Shown: positions 41,399 to 50,902 of the stretch, one piece after another
How the letters are laid out: the number at the start of each line of letters is the position of its first letter
Numbering within the stretch: the first letter of the stretch is position 1
From: Polaribacter ponticola
GTDB taxonomy: Bacteria; Bacteroidota; Bacteroidia; Flavobacteriales; Flavobacteriaceae
Assembly (NCBI RefSeq): GCF_026191475.2
Contig: NZ_JAOSLC020000003.1
Span: forward strand, 1,271,001-1,335,000
DNA: 64,000 nt
Direction: 5' to 3'
Program-made: the position numbers and the translations under genes
The notes under the pieces: generated by a model
Told to the model about the DNA's origin: nothing
Databases searched by the model: none
The model's input: the letters and a program-made list of their open reading frames with translations, nothing else

Positions 41399-44110
41399 TT
41401 ACAATTGATAAATAATTCTAAAAGTTAAGAATCTCGGCTGTATATAATAATCTACCGTATTTACAGAAAAACTACCTGCATTAGCACTACTTTGAGATCT
41501 TGTATCTAATAAGTTTGTTGCCTTTACTTGATATTCCCACTTACTATCATTATTGGCTCTGTAAATTAAAGAAGCATCCCAAAAATCGAAACTATTTAAG
41601 GTAGATGTTTCATCTGATAGCGCAGAATAACTATACTTGGTTCTAAAAGTTAACTTCTCCCAAATATAAGCATCAAACTCTATTGATGGAGCATTGGTTG
41701 TTCTCTTAGTGCTTCTATCTCCTTGGTCATTATCTTGTAATGTATATCCATAATTTAGAGTTACATTTGGAGCTTTTCTAAAATTTGTACCAAAACTAGC
41801 TACATATCTTTGTGTAAAACTTTCATTATTAGAAACTCTATCATTTATCTCTTGAGCATATTTACTGTAAGACAAACTTGTGTTAAGAGATGCTCTGTAT
41901 TTTCTAAATGTTTTTTGAAAACGACCGCTAAAACTTAAACTTTCATTTGCAAATTCAGAATTTTCTGGACTTCTAACACTTACTACACTTCCTGGGTCAA
42001 ATTGTGCATTTGAAGTAACTTGATCTATTCTTTTGTTATAATTTAATGATGCAAAAATATTTGTATAATTAAACATATTAAAACTAAAATATCTTAAACT
42101 AGCATTATGTGATAAAGCATTTTCTAAAATAGGATTTCCTGAAAAAATTGAGTTATAATTATTTAAAACTAGACCTCTTGCAAATTGATTAACATCTGTA
42201 AACTGAGTTTGCATTCTATAATTTAAAGAAATATTTTCGCTTTGTTTTAAGCTAATTCTCATATTAAAGTCTGGTAAAATTCTCACAAAATTATCTTTAT
42301 AATTTGTTGAAAACTGATTATTTTCAACGTTATATAAATGCGCAGTAAAACCTGGTGTAATTGTAAATTTACCTGTTTTAAATTGATAATGAATACCAAA
42401 ATAAACATCTGTAAAAGTATAGTCTATATTATTGGTATCTAAACCATTATTAATAGTAGATGTTCCATCAAACTCAGTACCATTATCTAGTCTTTGAAAA
42501 ATATCTGAATCAAATTTTTGATTGCTATAAATAGTCCCAAAGGTTAGATTAATATTACTTTTAGTATTTAAAACATTCCAATAATCTAACTTTGCATCTA
42601 TTTGATTTGTTTTAACCCTTTTTTCTTGGTTAATATCATATCCTGCTTGCATGTCATCTAATCCTAAAGCATCACCTGTATTTGAATATGAAGCTTTATC
42701 TTCTAGAATAGCGTTGTATAAAGGGTCTTCATCTTGAATTAAAGATTGTGCAGATAACGCAAAAATATTTCTCTCATTAGCTGTATAATAATAATTAAAA
42801 TTTTGATTTATACTAAATGGAGTTGCTTTTTCTATTTGATCTAAATTACCTAAGTTAGAAGAATAGAAATCTTGATTTTGAGATTCTTTAGACATTCTTC
42901 CATAAATATCATAATCCAATTGATTATTAGTATTTGGCTTGTAATTTAAACTAAATTTTAATAAACCAGAATTGGTATCTTGTAAAGTATTACTTTCTGT
43001 AGATTCGTCTGGAATACCTAAACTAGGATCTGTATAAAGAATAGAAGTGTTCTGTACAGTTTGCACTTTACTATTGCTAAAAATTGCAAAACCACTTACA
43101 TCTAAAGTAGACTTTGGTGAATAGCTAAAATTAGCTGCGGCTAATTTAGATTCTATAGAATTTGCTCTATTATTTTGTAAAGTTAATAATCCTATATTAT
43201 TGCTTCCTAAGCTTATACTGGTTCCGCTATTATTACTAGGCGCTCTAAAACCGCCCCCAAAGTTTCTTGCGTCTTTACCACTAAAAGCTACTTCACCAAT
43301 GTTATTTAAATCTCCAATAAAGTTTATACTATACTTTGGGTTGTAGTAAAATAATTTAGGTTGTACTACATATAAAGAGTTGTCTTCTGCTGTTCCTCCT
43401 CCTGCTGTAACGTCTCCAAACCAAAAGTTCTTTTTCCCTTCTTTTAATTTAATATTAATAGCAATATTGTCTTCATTATTTTGCACACCTCTTAACTGAC
43501 TTACCTCACCAAAGTTTTTTAAAACCTCTACTTTATCAACAGCATTTGCAGGTATGTTTTTTGTTGCTAGTTTAGTATCTCCATCAAAGAAATCTTTACC
43601 ATCTACCATTACTTTACCAACTTTCTTACCTTCAATTTCTATTTCGCCTTCATCATTTACCTCCATACCAGGTATTTTCTTTAAAACATCTTCTAATTTT
43701 CTTTCGGAACCGTTTTTAAATGAATCGGCATTATATACAATTGTATCACCCTTTATAGTTACAGGCATTTTAGACACTATATTTATACCCTCTAAAGAAT
43801 CATCATAGTCTAAAATAATATTTTTTTCTATATCTGCAGACTTAGTTTCTACTGTAAAATCTACAGATTTCATACCCACATAACTAATCTTAATATTAAA
43901 AGTTCCGTTACGGTCTAAATCTAATTTATATTTTCCTTTAGCATCTGTAAAACCATAAGAAGCCATTTTTTTGGTAACCTTATTTATAGCAAGAACATTT
44001 GCCATTTCTAATGGATCTCCAATACTGTCTTTTACAATACCAGTAAGTTTAACTTGGGCATTAGTAAACAATGTAACCATGAAAATGGCTAGTAGTAGTA
44101 ATTTTTTCAT
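41399..44110 (-). CDS. Outer membrane beta-barrel protein with carboxypeptidase-regulatory-like domain
   Basis: 903 residues. Signal peptide (LLLLAIFMVTLFTNAQ), a regulatory-like beta-sandwich (VKLTGIVKDSIGDPLEMANV, about 20-100), a plug-like domain (VLKKIPGMEVNDEGEIEIEG, VGKVMVDGKDFFDGDTKLAT, IPANAVDKVEVLKNFGEVSQ) and a large barrel of the OMP_b-brl_3 group ending TFRIIYQL. Resembles TonB-dependent receptors but this group often pairs with GLPGLI proteins, as here. Substrate unknown. Confidence 0.87.
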   Translation of the reverse strand: MKKLLLLAIFMVTLFTNAQVKLTGIVKDSIGDPLEMANVLAINKVTKKMASYGFTDAKGKYKLDLDRNGTFNIKISYVGMKSVDFTVETKSADIEKNIILDYDDSLEGINIVSKMPVTIKGDTIVYNADSFKNGSERKLEDVLKKIPGMEVNDEGEIEIEGKKVGKVMVDGKDFFDGDTKLATKNIPANAVDKVEVLKNFGEVSQLRGVQNNEDNIAINIKLKEGKKNFWFGDVTAGGGTAEDNSLYVVQPKLFYYNPKYSINFIGDLNNIGEVAFSGKDARNFGGGFRAPSNNSGTSISLGSNNIGLLTLQNNRANSIESKLAAANFSYSPKSTLDVSGFAIFSNSKVQTVQNTSILYTDPSLGIPDESTESNTLQDTNSGLLKFSLNYKPNTNNQLDYDIYGRMSKESQNQDFYSSNLGNLDQIEKATPFSINQNFNYYYTANERNIFALSAQSLIQDEDPLYNAILEDKASYSNTGDALGLDDMQAGYDINQEKRVKTNQIDAKLDYWNVLNTKSNINLTFGTIYSNQKFDSDIFQRLDNGTEFDGTSTINNGLDTNNIDYTFTDVYFGIHYQFKTGKFTITPGFTAHLYNVENNQFSTNYKDNFVRILPDFNMRISLKQSENISLNYRMQTQFTDVNQFARGLVLNNYNSIFSGNPILENALSHNASLRYFSFNMFNYTNIFASLNYNKRIDQVTSNAQFDPGSVVSVRSPENSEFANESLSFSGRFQKTFRKYRASLNTSLSYSKYAQEINDRVSNNESFTQRYVASFGTNFRKAPNVTLNYGYTLQDNDQGDRSTKRTTNAPSIEFDAYIWEKLTFRTKYSYSALSDETSTLNSFDFWDASLIYRANNDSKWEYQVKATNLLDTRSQSSANAGSFSVNTVDYYIQPRFLTFRIIYQL

Positions 44111-44138
44111 TTGTGTAATTTGATTTTTTTAATGTAGA

Positions 44139-45016
44139 TTAAAAACGACCTTTTCCTCCTCCATTTCTTCCTCTTCTTTGAAACATCTCTCTCATTTCCT
44201 CCATCTTCTTTGTAACTGTTTCTGTATACTTTTTTCTAGTAATTTTCTTTCCTTTATCTGGAGCTTCAATTGCTTCTTTTTCTGAAGGATTCATTACTAT
44301 TTCTGTACATAAAATTGTAGTTCTCCCAGAATTAATTTCTAAAATTAAACCAGGTAAACCCCAGAATTCTCCAGGCCCATTACTAACAGGTATTTGAGGT
44401 GTGTACCAAGCTGTAATTAATGTTTGTTTTGGCATTTCTATATCGTCAGAAATTTTTACAGTGTTAGTAGAATCTTTTTTAGAAGTATCCTCCTTTTTTT
44501 ATCATCTTTTTTTCTACGTCTCATTTTAGACCAATCTAAAGGATTTACATCTTGAAGCAAGGTAGCTTTAAAACATGTATAATTACCAATTTGTTTTGTT
44601 TCTGAACCTAATTCCCATTTTGGTTGTTCCATTTCGTCTGAAATTAAGAACTTTTTACCAAAAAACTCAGTAGATTCTAATGCAACTTTATCTTTTGTAT
44701 TTTTATATTTAATACCATTACCTCCCATCATACCTCCAAAACGAGATCTTCCACCTGCTGTAGGCGCTGCTAATTTTGCATCTTCTTTATAAAGAGACGA
44801 ACTTTTATCGAAAGTTAGAATAAACGTTTTTTCTAACATAGACTTCATTCTTTCTGCAATTTGTTTTTTTCTTGCTTCAGACATTTGTCCGTTTCTAGAC
44901 CATCTACTCATATCCATTGTAGTTTTAGACATGTAGGTTGCTTTTCCTTGAAAATCTTTTTGAGCAAACGTAGTTATAGTAACAAAAGCAAAAAAGAAAG
45001 TAAATAATGATTTCAT
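44139..45016 (-). pseudogene. GLPGLI family secreted protein, frameshifted
   Basis: Signal peptide MKSLFTFFFAFVTITTFAQ, then QGKATYMSKTTMDMSRW, SSLYKEDAKLAAP, NYTCFKATLLQDVNPLDWSK; after the break, ITAWYTPQIPVSNGPGEFWG then GLPGLILEINSGRTT, the family hallmark. The frames are split by seven A on the coding strand (T7 at 44494-44500); eight would give one protein of about 292 residues. Followed after 28 bp by the barrel gene. GLPGLI proteins are periplasmic and commonly co-encoded with such barrels; function unknown. Confidence 0.87.
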
Positions 45017-45104
45017 AATATCTTGTTTAATTTTATGTGCATGGTCTTATTAACCACCTCTTAGACTAAAAAAACACAAAGGTTTAAAACTAGTTTAAAA
45101 AAAA

Positions 45105-45938
45105 TTAACCTCCAATTTTAATTTCAATACTATTACCTTTTCCTCTTCTGTTTCTAAACCGCTCCATCATTTCTTTTGATTTTTCTTTCGTAATTTTTTC
45201 AAATTTCTTATTATTTACTACTTTTCCTTTTTTTGGTTCTTCAATTTTAACTTCATCTTTAGGATTTAAAATAATCTCAGTACATACTATTGTTGTTTTA
45301 CCATCATTAATTTCTAAAATTAAACCTGGTAATCCATAATAATCTCCAGGTCCGTTACTAACTGGTACTTGTAGGGTATACCAAGCTGTAGTGGTAATTG
45401 TCTTTTTATTAGCTTCTTCTTTAGGTTTCCCATCTTCTAATGTTAATTTCATTTCTTCTACTTCTCTAGAAAAAGTTGCCTTATAGCATGTATAATTTCC
45501 TATGTTTTTAGTTTCAGATGATAATTGCCAATCAAATTCTTGCAAATTATCTTTAACCAAAAAAGCCTTACCCATTATTTCTGTTTTATTAGAAAAACGT
45601 TTTTCTTTTAAATTTTTATAGTAAATATCTGAACCTCCAGAACCAAAAGACATTACTTTAATTCCACCTCCTAATTGTTGAGAAGGAGCACTTAAAGCTA
45701 CATCTTCTTTATAAATAGATGAGAATTTATCGAATTGTAAAATAAAAGTTTTTTGATTCATTTTCTTAAGTCGAGCCTCTAAATCTTTTTTCATTTTATC
45801 AGAAATATTAGCATTGTTTTTACCGCCAATTTTAAAACTAGATTTTCTACTAGTTTTATAAATAGCTTTACCAGAAAATTCTTGTGCTTGAAAAGAAAGC
45901 ATAAAAAATAAGACAATAGTTGTTGTTATTAATTTCAT
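45105..45938 (-). CDS. GLPGLI family secreted protein
   Basis: 277 residues from ATG 45938 (MKLITTTIVLFFMLSFQAQ), chosen over a longer open frame because it begins with a proper signal peptide. Body and hallmark parallel the next gene: FSGKAIYKTSRKSS, SSIYKEDVALSAPS, TTAWYTLQVPVSNGPGDYYG, GLPGLILEINDGKTT. A paralogue of the frameshifted neighbour, likely a tandem duplication. First gene of the GLPGLI-GLPGLI-barrel operon and divergent from a histidine kinase gene. Confidence 0.9.
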   Translation of the reverse strand: MKLITTTIVLFFMLSFQAQEFSGKAIYKTSRKSSFKIGGKNNANISDKMKKDLEARLKKMNQKTFILQFDKFSSIYKEDVALSAPSQQLGGGIKVMSFGSGGSDIYYKNLKEKRFSNKTEIMGKAFLVKDNLQEFDWQLSSETKNIGNYTCYKATFSREVEEMKLTLEDGKPKEEANKKTITTTAWYTLQVPVSNGPGDYYGLPGLILEINDGKTTIVCTEIILNPKDEVKIEEPKKGKVVNNKKFEKITKEKSKEMMERFRNRRGKGNSIEIKIGG

Positions 45939-45993
45939 ATAGATACATTTTATTTGAACATTACAAAGATGCATATCATTTATATGCATTTGC

Positions 45994-46019
45994 GTTAACA
46001 AGTGTTAACGAGTGTTAAC
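45994..46019. promoter_or_regulatory. Three GTTAAC repeats at exact 10-bp spacing
   Basis: GTTAAC at 45994-45999, 46004-46009 and 46014-46019; the intervening tetramers are AAGT and GAGT. Direct repeats in phase with the helix are typical binding sites for OmpR-family response regulators. They lie between the GLPGLI operon and the divergent histidine kinase/response regulator operon. An ATGCATA/TATGCAT inverted repeat is next to them (45970-45989). Confidence 0.6.
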
Positions 46020-46045
46020 CTAAGCTTTTTATCGTTATTACTAAC

Positions 46046-46053
46046 TATCTTTG
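46046..46053 (+). promoter_or_regulatory. -7 promoter element of the histidine kinase operon
   Basis: TATCTTTG fits TAnnTTTG and lies only 4 bp before the ATG at 46058, so the mRNA would be leaderless or nearly so. The GTTAAC repeats begin about 27 bp upstream, in activator or repressor range. Confidence 0.5.
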
Positions 46054-46057
46054 AAAT

Positions 46058-47620
46058 ATGAATACCAAAAAACATCAATGGATTTTTTACTTAATCACAG
46101 CAACAATTATTACTACAATTGGTGTTCAGCTTTATTGGAACTACAAAAATTATGAAGAAAATAAAATTAGAATTGCTAATGAAATTCAGTTAAGCTTAGA
46201 CAATGCTGTAGAAGAATATTATGCAACTCTTGCAAAAAAAGAAATAACAACTATTATTAATTACAATAGCGAAAAATCTGATACAAATTTTTTTCGAAGC
46301 ATAAAATTTGATTCTATTTTTAAACAATCTAATAAATTACAAAAACTAAAATCGTTAACTAAAAAAGACTCTTTATCTAAACCTCAGTTTGAAATTACAA
46401 GTATTTCTATTTCTACAGATGGTAAAAATAACGAAGAAAAAACAGATTCAATATTTAACAATATTGCTAAAGAAATTACACTTAGGCAGAAAAACATAAA
46501 TAAAGAATTAAAACATAAAAATCTTACAGAGATTAAATATTTTTCTGGAGATAAAATTGCAGATAGTTTAAAGCTAATTAAAAATTTAAAGCCAATTTTT
46601 TTATCTGTCACCTCTAATTACATAAATTATAATCAATTAGATTCATTAATAAAAAATCAATTAAAAAGTAAAAAATTAGAAATAGATTTTAAATTTAATC
46701 ACTTAAAAAAAGATACTATTTTTCACTCTTCAAATGATACATTAATCTCAAAAAAGTTAATGTATCATGTTTCATCTAAATCTACCTATTTAAAAAAAGA
46801 TGAAGAATTTAAACTACATTATAACAACCCAAGTTTAGAAGCATTAAAAAGGAGCACATTAGGTATTATTCTATCTTTACTTTTATCTCTTTTAATAATT
46901 TCATGCTTGTTTTATTTGCTAAAAATTATCAATCAACAAAAAGAATTGGCCACCATAAAAAACGATTTAATTAGCAATATTACTCACGAATTTAAAACAC
47001 CAATTGCAACAGTTTCTACAGCTATTGAAGCATTAGAAAACTTTAATGTTTTAGATGATAAAGAAAGGACACAAAAATATTTAAAAATGTCTTCTATTCA
47101 ACTAAAAAAATTGCATCAAATGGTTGAAAAACTACTAGAAACAGCCACTTTAGATAGCGAGCAACTTTTATTAAAAAAAGAAACTATAAATATTGTAGAT
47201 TTAGTTGATAAATTGGTTAATAAACACAAACTACTTACCAAAACTAAAGAGTTAAATTTCTCTACAAATACACAACCAATTTATTTAAATATTGATGTTT
47301 TTCATTTTGAAAATGTAATTTCTAATTTAATTGATAACGCTATAAAATACGGTGGAAATACGATTGAAATTAATATAAATTCCATATTAAAATCAACAGA
47401 AATAACAGTTGCTGATGATGGAAATGGTATTGAAAAAAATCAACAAGAAAAGATTTTTGATAAATTTTATAGAGTTCCTAAAGGAAATACACACGATGTA
47501 AAAGGGTTTGGAATTGGTTTATATTACAGTAAAAAAATCATAGAAAAACATCAGGGAAACATTTTAATTCTATCAGATAAAAATAGAACTATATTTAAAA
47601 TTACAATGCCTAATGAATAA
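46058..47620 (+). CDS. Two-component sensor histidine kinase
   Basis: 520 residues. TM1 near 10-28 (FYLITATIITTIGVQLYW), a periplasmic sensor region of about 240 residues without recognised domain, TM2 near 268-290 (GIILSLLLSLLIISCLFYLL), then HisKA with phospho-His in SNITHEFKTPIATVSTAIEA and HATPase: NVISNLIDNAIKYGG, VADDGNGIEKNQQEKIFDKF, VKGFGIGLYYSKKIIEKHQG. Overlaps the response regulator gene by 8 bp. It probably senses an envelope signal; the divergent GLPGLI/barrel operon is the likely target. Confidence 0.92.
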   Translation: MNTKKHQWIFYLITATIITTIGVQLYWNYKNYEENKIRIANEIQLSLDNAVEEYYATLAKKEITTIINYNSEKSDTNFFRSIKFDSIFKQSNKLQKLKSLTKKDSLSKPQFEITSISISTDGKNNEEKTDSIFNNIAKEITLRQKNINKELKHKNLTEIKYFSGDKIADSLKLIKNLKPIFLSVTSNYINYNQLDSLIKNQLKSKKLEIDFKFNHLKKDTIFHSSNDTLISKKLMYHVSSKSTYLKKDEEFKLHYNNPSLEALKRSTLGIILSLLLSLLIISCLFYLLKIINQQKELATIKNDLISNITHEFKTPIATVSTAIEALENFNVLDDKERTQKYLKMSSIQLKKLHQMVEKLLETATLDSEQLLLKKETINIVDLVDKLVNKHKLLTKTKELNFSTNTQPIYLNIDVFHFENVISNLIDNAIKYGGNTIEININSILKSTEITVADDGNGIEKNQQEKIFDKFYRVPKGNTHDVKGFGIGLYYSKKIIEKHQGNILILSDKNRTIFKITMPNE

Positions 47621-48290
47621 AGTAAAAGTACTTTTAGCAGAAGATGAAGCAAGTTTAGGTATGATTGTAAAAGAGAGTTTAGAATCTAGAAATTTTATGG
47701 TTTCTCATGCATTAAATGGAGAAGAAGCATTAGATATTTATCAAACAGAAAAACCAAATATTTTGGTTTTAGATGTTATGATGCCTAAAAAAGATGGGTT
47801 TACTTTAGCTAAAGAAATTCGCTCAGAAAATAAAAATATTCCTATTATTTTTCTCACAGCAAAATCGCAAACTTCAGATGTTTTAGAAGGTTTTAATCAT
47901 GGTGGAAATGATTATTTAAAAAAACCTTTTTCTATGGAAGAATTAATTGTGAGAATAAAATCGCTCTTAAACAGGATTGAACTTAAAACCAATGTTGATA
48001 CTATAAAAATAGGAAGCTACATTTTTAATTATACAAAACAAACTTTAGAATACTTTAAAACCACAGAAACACTAACCCATAGAGAAGCTCAATTACTTTT
48101 TTATCTTTTTGAAAATAAAAACGAAGTATTAGACAGAACCTTTATTTTAAATAAATTATGGGGAAATGACGATTTTTTTAACGCAAGAAGTATGGACGTT
48201 TTTATAAGTAAACTTAGAAAAAAATTAAAAAAAGATCCAAATATTCAAATTTTAAATGTTCGAGGTTTTGGATATAAATTAATTTGTTAG
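47613..48290 (+). CDS. OmpR-family response regulator
   Basis: 225 residues. Receiver domain with acidic pocket (VLLAEDEASLG), phospho-Asp in ILVLDVMMPKKDGFTLA, Thr in PIIFLTAKSQ and Lys in YLKKPFSMEEL. C-terminal winged helix (LTHREAQLLFYLFENKNEVL, SMDVFISKLRKKLKKDPNIQ, NVRGFGYKLIC). Cognate partner of the overlapping kinase gene; likely binds the GTTAAC repeats at 45994-46019. Confidence 0.93.
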   Translation: MNKVKVLLAEDEASLGMIVKESLESRNFMVSHALNGEEALDIYQTEKPNILVLDVMMPKKDGFTLAKEIRSENKNIPIIFLTAKSQTSDVLEGFNHGGNDYLKKPFSMEELIVRIKSLLNRIELKTNVDTIKIGSYIFNYTKQTLEYFKTTETLTHREAQLLFYLFENKNEVLDRTFILNKLWGNDDFFNARSMDVFISKLRKKLKKDPNIQILNVRGFGYKLIC

Positions 48291-48355
48291 CCTTTTACTA
48301 ACTATAATTTTTACTACCTTTATGGTTACTTTTTAATTTTTAGAATTTTTAAAAT

Positions 48356-48970
48356 ATGCACGTTGCAATTGCAGGAAATATTGGTGCTGGTAAAACCACA
48401 CTTACAAAACTTTTAGCCAAACATTACAAATGGAAACCTCACTTTGAATCTGTAGATGAAAATCCTTATTTAGATGATTTTTATGCAGAAATGGAACGTT
48501 GGTCTTTTAACTTACAAGTTTACTTTTTAAACAGTCGTTTTCGTCAAATATTAGAATTAAGAGAATCTGGAAAAAACATCATTCAAGATAGAACTATTTA
48601 TGAAGATGCTCATATTTTCGCTCCTAATTTACATGCTATGGGTTTAATGACAAACAGAGATTACAGTAATTATAGTTCTCTTTTTGAATTAATGGAAAAC
48701 CTAGTATCTCCTCCAGATTTATTAATTTACTTACGAGCAGATATATCTACTTTAGTAGGACAAATTCATAAAAGAGGTAGAGACTATGAAAACTCTATTA
48801 GTATTGATTATTTAAGCAGATTAAATGAACGTTATGAAGCTTGGATATCTACTTATAAAAAAGGAAAACTATTAGTTATAGATGTAGACAATTTAGACTT
48901 TGTATCAAACCAAGAAGATTTAGGCTATATCATTGACCGAATTGATTCGCAAATTAATGGTTTATTTTAA
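48356..48970 (+). CDS. Deoxynucleoside kinase
   Basis: 204 residues. P-loop GNIGAGKTTL at residue 8, the DRY/ERS-like QDRTIYEDAHIFAPNL near 80 and lid RGRDYENSISIDYL near 140, as in bacterial dGK/dAK and eukaryotic dNK. It phosphorylates a deoxynucleoside for dNTP salvage; purine preference is common in Bacteroidota members but not shown here. Own transcription unit, with a strong terminator at 48998-49027. Confidence 0.9.
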   Translation: MHVAIAGNIGAGKTTLTKLLAKHYKWKPHFESVDENPYLDDFYAEMERWSFNLQVYFLNSRFRQILELRESGKNIIQDRTIYEDAHIFAPNLHAMGLMTNRDYSNYSSLFELMENLVSPPDLLIYLRADISTLVGQIHKRGRDYENSISIDYLSRLNERYEAWISTYKKGKLLVIDVDNLDFVSNQEDLGYIIDRIDSQINGLF

Positions 48971-48997
48971 AGCATAAACAAAATACTATAAAAAGTA

Positions 48998-49027
48998 AAG
49001 AGACCGTTAAAAACGGTCTCTTTTTTT
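48998..49027 (+). terminator. Terminator after the deoxynucleoside kinase gene
   Basis: AAGAGACCGTT and AACGGTCTCTT pair around a short A-rich loop, followed by a T7 run. Confidence 0.88.
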
Positions 49028-49085
49028 GTGATAAATCACTCATGATAGATAGTCCCCCAACTTTCTATCAGATCTTTATTGAGAA

Positions 49086-49919
49086 TTAACTCAACACTTC
49101 TATTTTATTATCTACAATTTCCTTAATAGGAATTATAATTTTTTTATTTTCTGATACTAATACTACAGAAATATCATCTATAGATTCTATAACACCTTCA
49201 AAGCTATCTGTTTTAATCTTATTACCTACTTGTAGGTTTTTTCTAGAATAATAACCAAATAGTAACCTTTTAATTACATCTCTTGAACCTAATCCAAAAG
49301 CAATTGTAAACGCTGCTAATATTGATGCGAATATAATAGATAAATTGTTAGTAATCAAATCTGTATTTACACCTGCTTGGTTAAGCGCTGTAACGCTTAC
49401 TATGATTGCGATTAGATAGAATATTATATTACCTACAAGGTTGCCTCCAGTCAATTCTAAAGACGAAAACATGGTCGAAATCGCTTTCTTTGCCATATTT
49501 GCAACATAAATTCCAACGGCAAAAATAACTAATGCACTTATTAATTTAGGTAAATATGCTATTAAATTACTCAATTGCTCAGATACCATTCTTAAGCCTA
49601 ATAATTCTGAAGCTACAATAATAAAAATGAAAATTAAGATCCATTTTATAGAAGTAATTATAATTTTTGTTGGTTGTATTTTAATTGAAGTATTTCCAAA
49701 AATTTCATCAACATTTAATTTTTCTGGTAAACTGTCTATATTTGTAAGTCCTAGTGCTTTTTTTATGATGTAAAGTACTAGTTTGATAAAAAGCCATCCA
49801 ACTATTAAAAAAGCTAATCCTTTTAATAATTGAGGTAAAAAAGCAACAATGCTATTCCAAAGACTTTGTAAAAAACTAAAATCGAAATCTGTTTTTAAAG
49901 GTAATAGTAGCGCGTTCAT
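49086..49919 (-). CDS. Small-conductance mechanosensitive channel, MscS family
   Basis: 277 residues. Four membrane helices with TM-helix-repeat features (LLKGLAFLIVGWLFIKLVLY; LISALVIFAVGIYVANMAKK), then the MscS pore and beta domain: AAFTIAFGLGSRDVIKRLLF, GNKIKTDSFEGVIESIDDIS, IIIPIKEIVDNKI. Opens on membrane tension to release solutes in osmotic downshock. Downstream of the ECF sigma gene and a 61-residue protein on the same strand, so osmotic or envelope stress may induce it. Confidence 0.87.
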   Translation of the reverse strand: MNALLLPLKTDFDFSFLQSLWNSIVAFLPQLLKGLAFLIVGWLFIKLVLYIIKKALGLTNIDSLPEKLNVDEIFGNTSIKIQPTKIIITSIKWILIFIFIIVASELLGLRMVSEQLSNLIAYLPKLISALVIFAVGIYVANMAKKAISTMFSSLELTGGNLVGNIIFYLIAIIVSVTALNQAGVNTDLITNNLSIIFASILAAFTIAFGLGSRDVIKRLLFGYYSRKNLQVGNKIKTDSFEGVIESIDDISVVLVSENKKIIIPIKEIVDNKIEVLS

Positions 49920-49937
49920 TTTATATAGTAGATTTGG

Positions 49938-50123
49938 TTATTTTTTTCTTTGACGTTTTACTATCTCCAGAAAAAAAGTCCCAATAGTATTTGGGTATTT
50001 TACTAGAAATAAATCTGCAACATCAATTGTAAGTTTTATCATATTTACATCATTAAGCACCTTCTTTTTTAAAACTTCTGGTACTTCATAATGATGTAAT
50101 ATTTTTTTAAAGGGATTGTTCAT
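49938..50123 (-). CDS. Small protein of unknown function between sigma factor and MscS genes
   Basis: 61 residues, no membrane helix, mainly helical (HHYEVPEVLKKKVLNDVNMI, KLTIDVADLFLVKYPNTIGT). Starts 2 bp after the end of the ECF sigma gene and 18 bp before the MscS gene. The position after a sigma factor is where an anti-sigma factor would stand, but no ZAS motif or transmembrane helix is present. Unrecognised. Confidence 0.6.
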   Translation of the reverse strand: MNNPFKKILHHYEVPEVLKKKVLNDVNMIKLTIDVADLFLVKYPNTIGTFFLEIVKRQRKK

Positions 50124-50125
50124 AA

Positions 50126-50694
50126 TTATAATTCTTCGTAAGCAATTACAACTTTTTGTTTTGCTCTTTTAATACGCATCTTTACTGCGCTTTCGCCAAT
50201 ATCTAATACTTCAGAAATCTCTTTAATACTCATATCATCTTGATACTTCATTAAAAGAATCATTTTTTCTTTAATATCTATTAAAGACAATGCCTTAACC
50301 AATTTTTCAGACTTCAATTCAAATAATTGTGCGTCTTCAATGTCTTGAGAGTCATCGTCTTCTTTAATTTGATCTGTAACTACTGTAACTTTCTCCTTTT
50401 TTTATGTGTATTTCTTTGCACATAATTTACACAAAAATTATACGTAAAAGAATACAACCAAGTAGAAAACTTAGAGTTACCTTTAAATGTTTTTAATTTT
50501 ACAAACAAACGAATAAAAACATCATGTGTTAAATCTTCTGCTTCTTCTTTATTCTTAGAAAAACCATAACACTTATTATAAACAACTTTAGAGAATCTAT
50601 CATATAAAATAGCAAACAATTGCGAGTTGTTTGTTTCTACTATTTTAAAGACCAATTCTTCGTCTGTTAAGCTATTTACACTACTAATTTTCAA
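50126..50694 (-). pseudogene. ECF-type RNA polymerase sigma factor, frameshifted
   Basis: Region 2 is in the first frame (LFAILYDRFSKVVYNKCYGF, SKNKEEAEDLTHDVFIRLFV, STWLYSFTYNFCVNYVQRNT) and region 4 in the second (LVKALSLIDIKEKMILLMKY, MSIKEISEVLDIGESAVKMR). Between them T7 at 50397-50403 (A7 in the coding strand) breaks the frame after THKK; eight A would read THKKKEKVTVVTDQIKEDDD and join the parts into about 189 residues. Autogenous stress regulator by analogy. Upstream of the 61-residue and MscS genes in one unit. Confidence 0.87.
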
Positions 50695-50902
50695 TATCTG
50701 TTAGTTTTATGACACAAAAGAAAGTAATAAGTCACAACTATTTTTAAAAAAAGTTAGAGTGTAATATTAAATCGATCGAACGTATTCAATGTTCTTTTAA
50801 GAAAATTTAAAAAAATAAAAATTTTGTAACATTTTTACAAAGCCTTACGTATAAATAGGTGTAACATGAATATGAATCCTTAAAAAAGTCATAGAAAATT
50901 AG

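Noticed and set aside
45939..46001. N-terminal extension of the second GLPGLI protein
   Set aside because: Would put 21 residues before the signal peptide and run into the GTTAAC repeat region.
50397..50403. Programmed -1 frameshifting in the ECF sigma gene
   Set aside because: The frame phase at this run does not make a two-tRNA slippery heptamer; a missing base or transcript slippage fits better.
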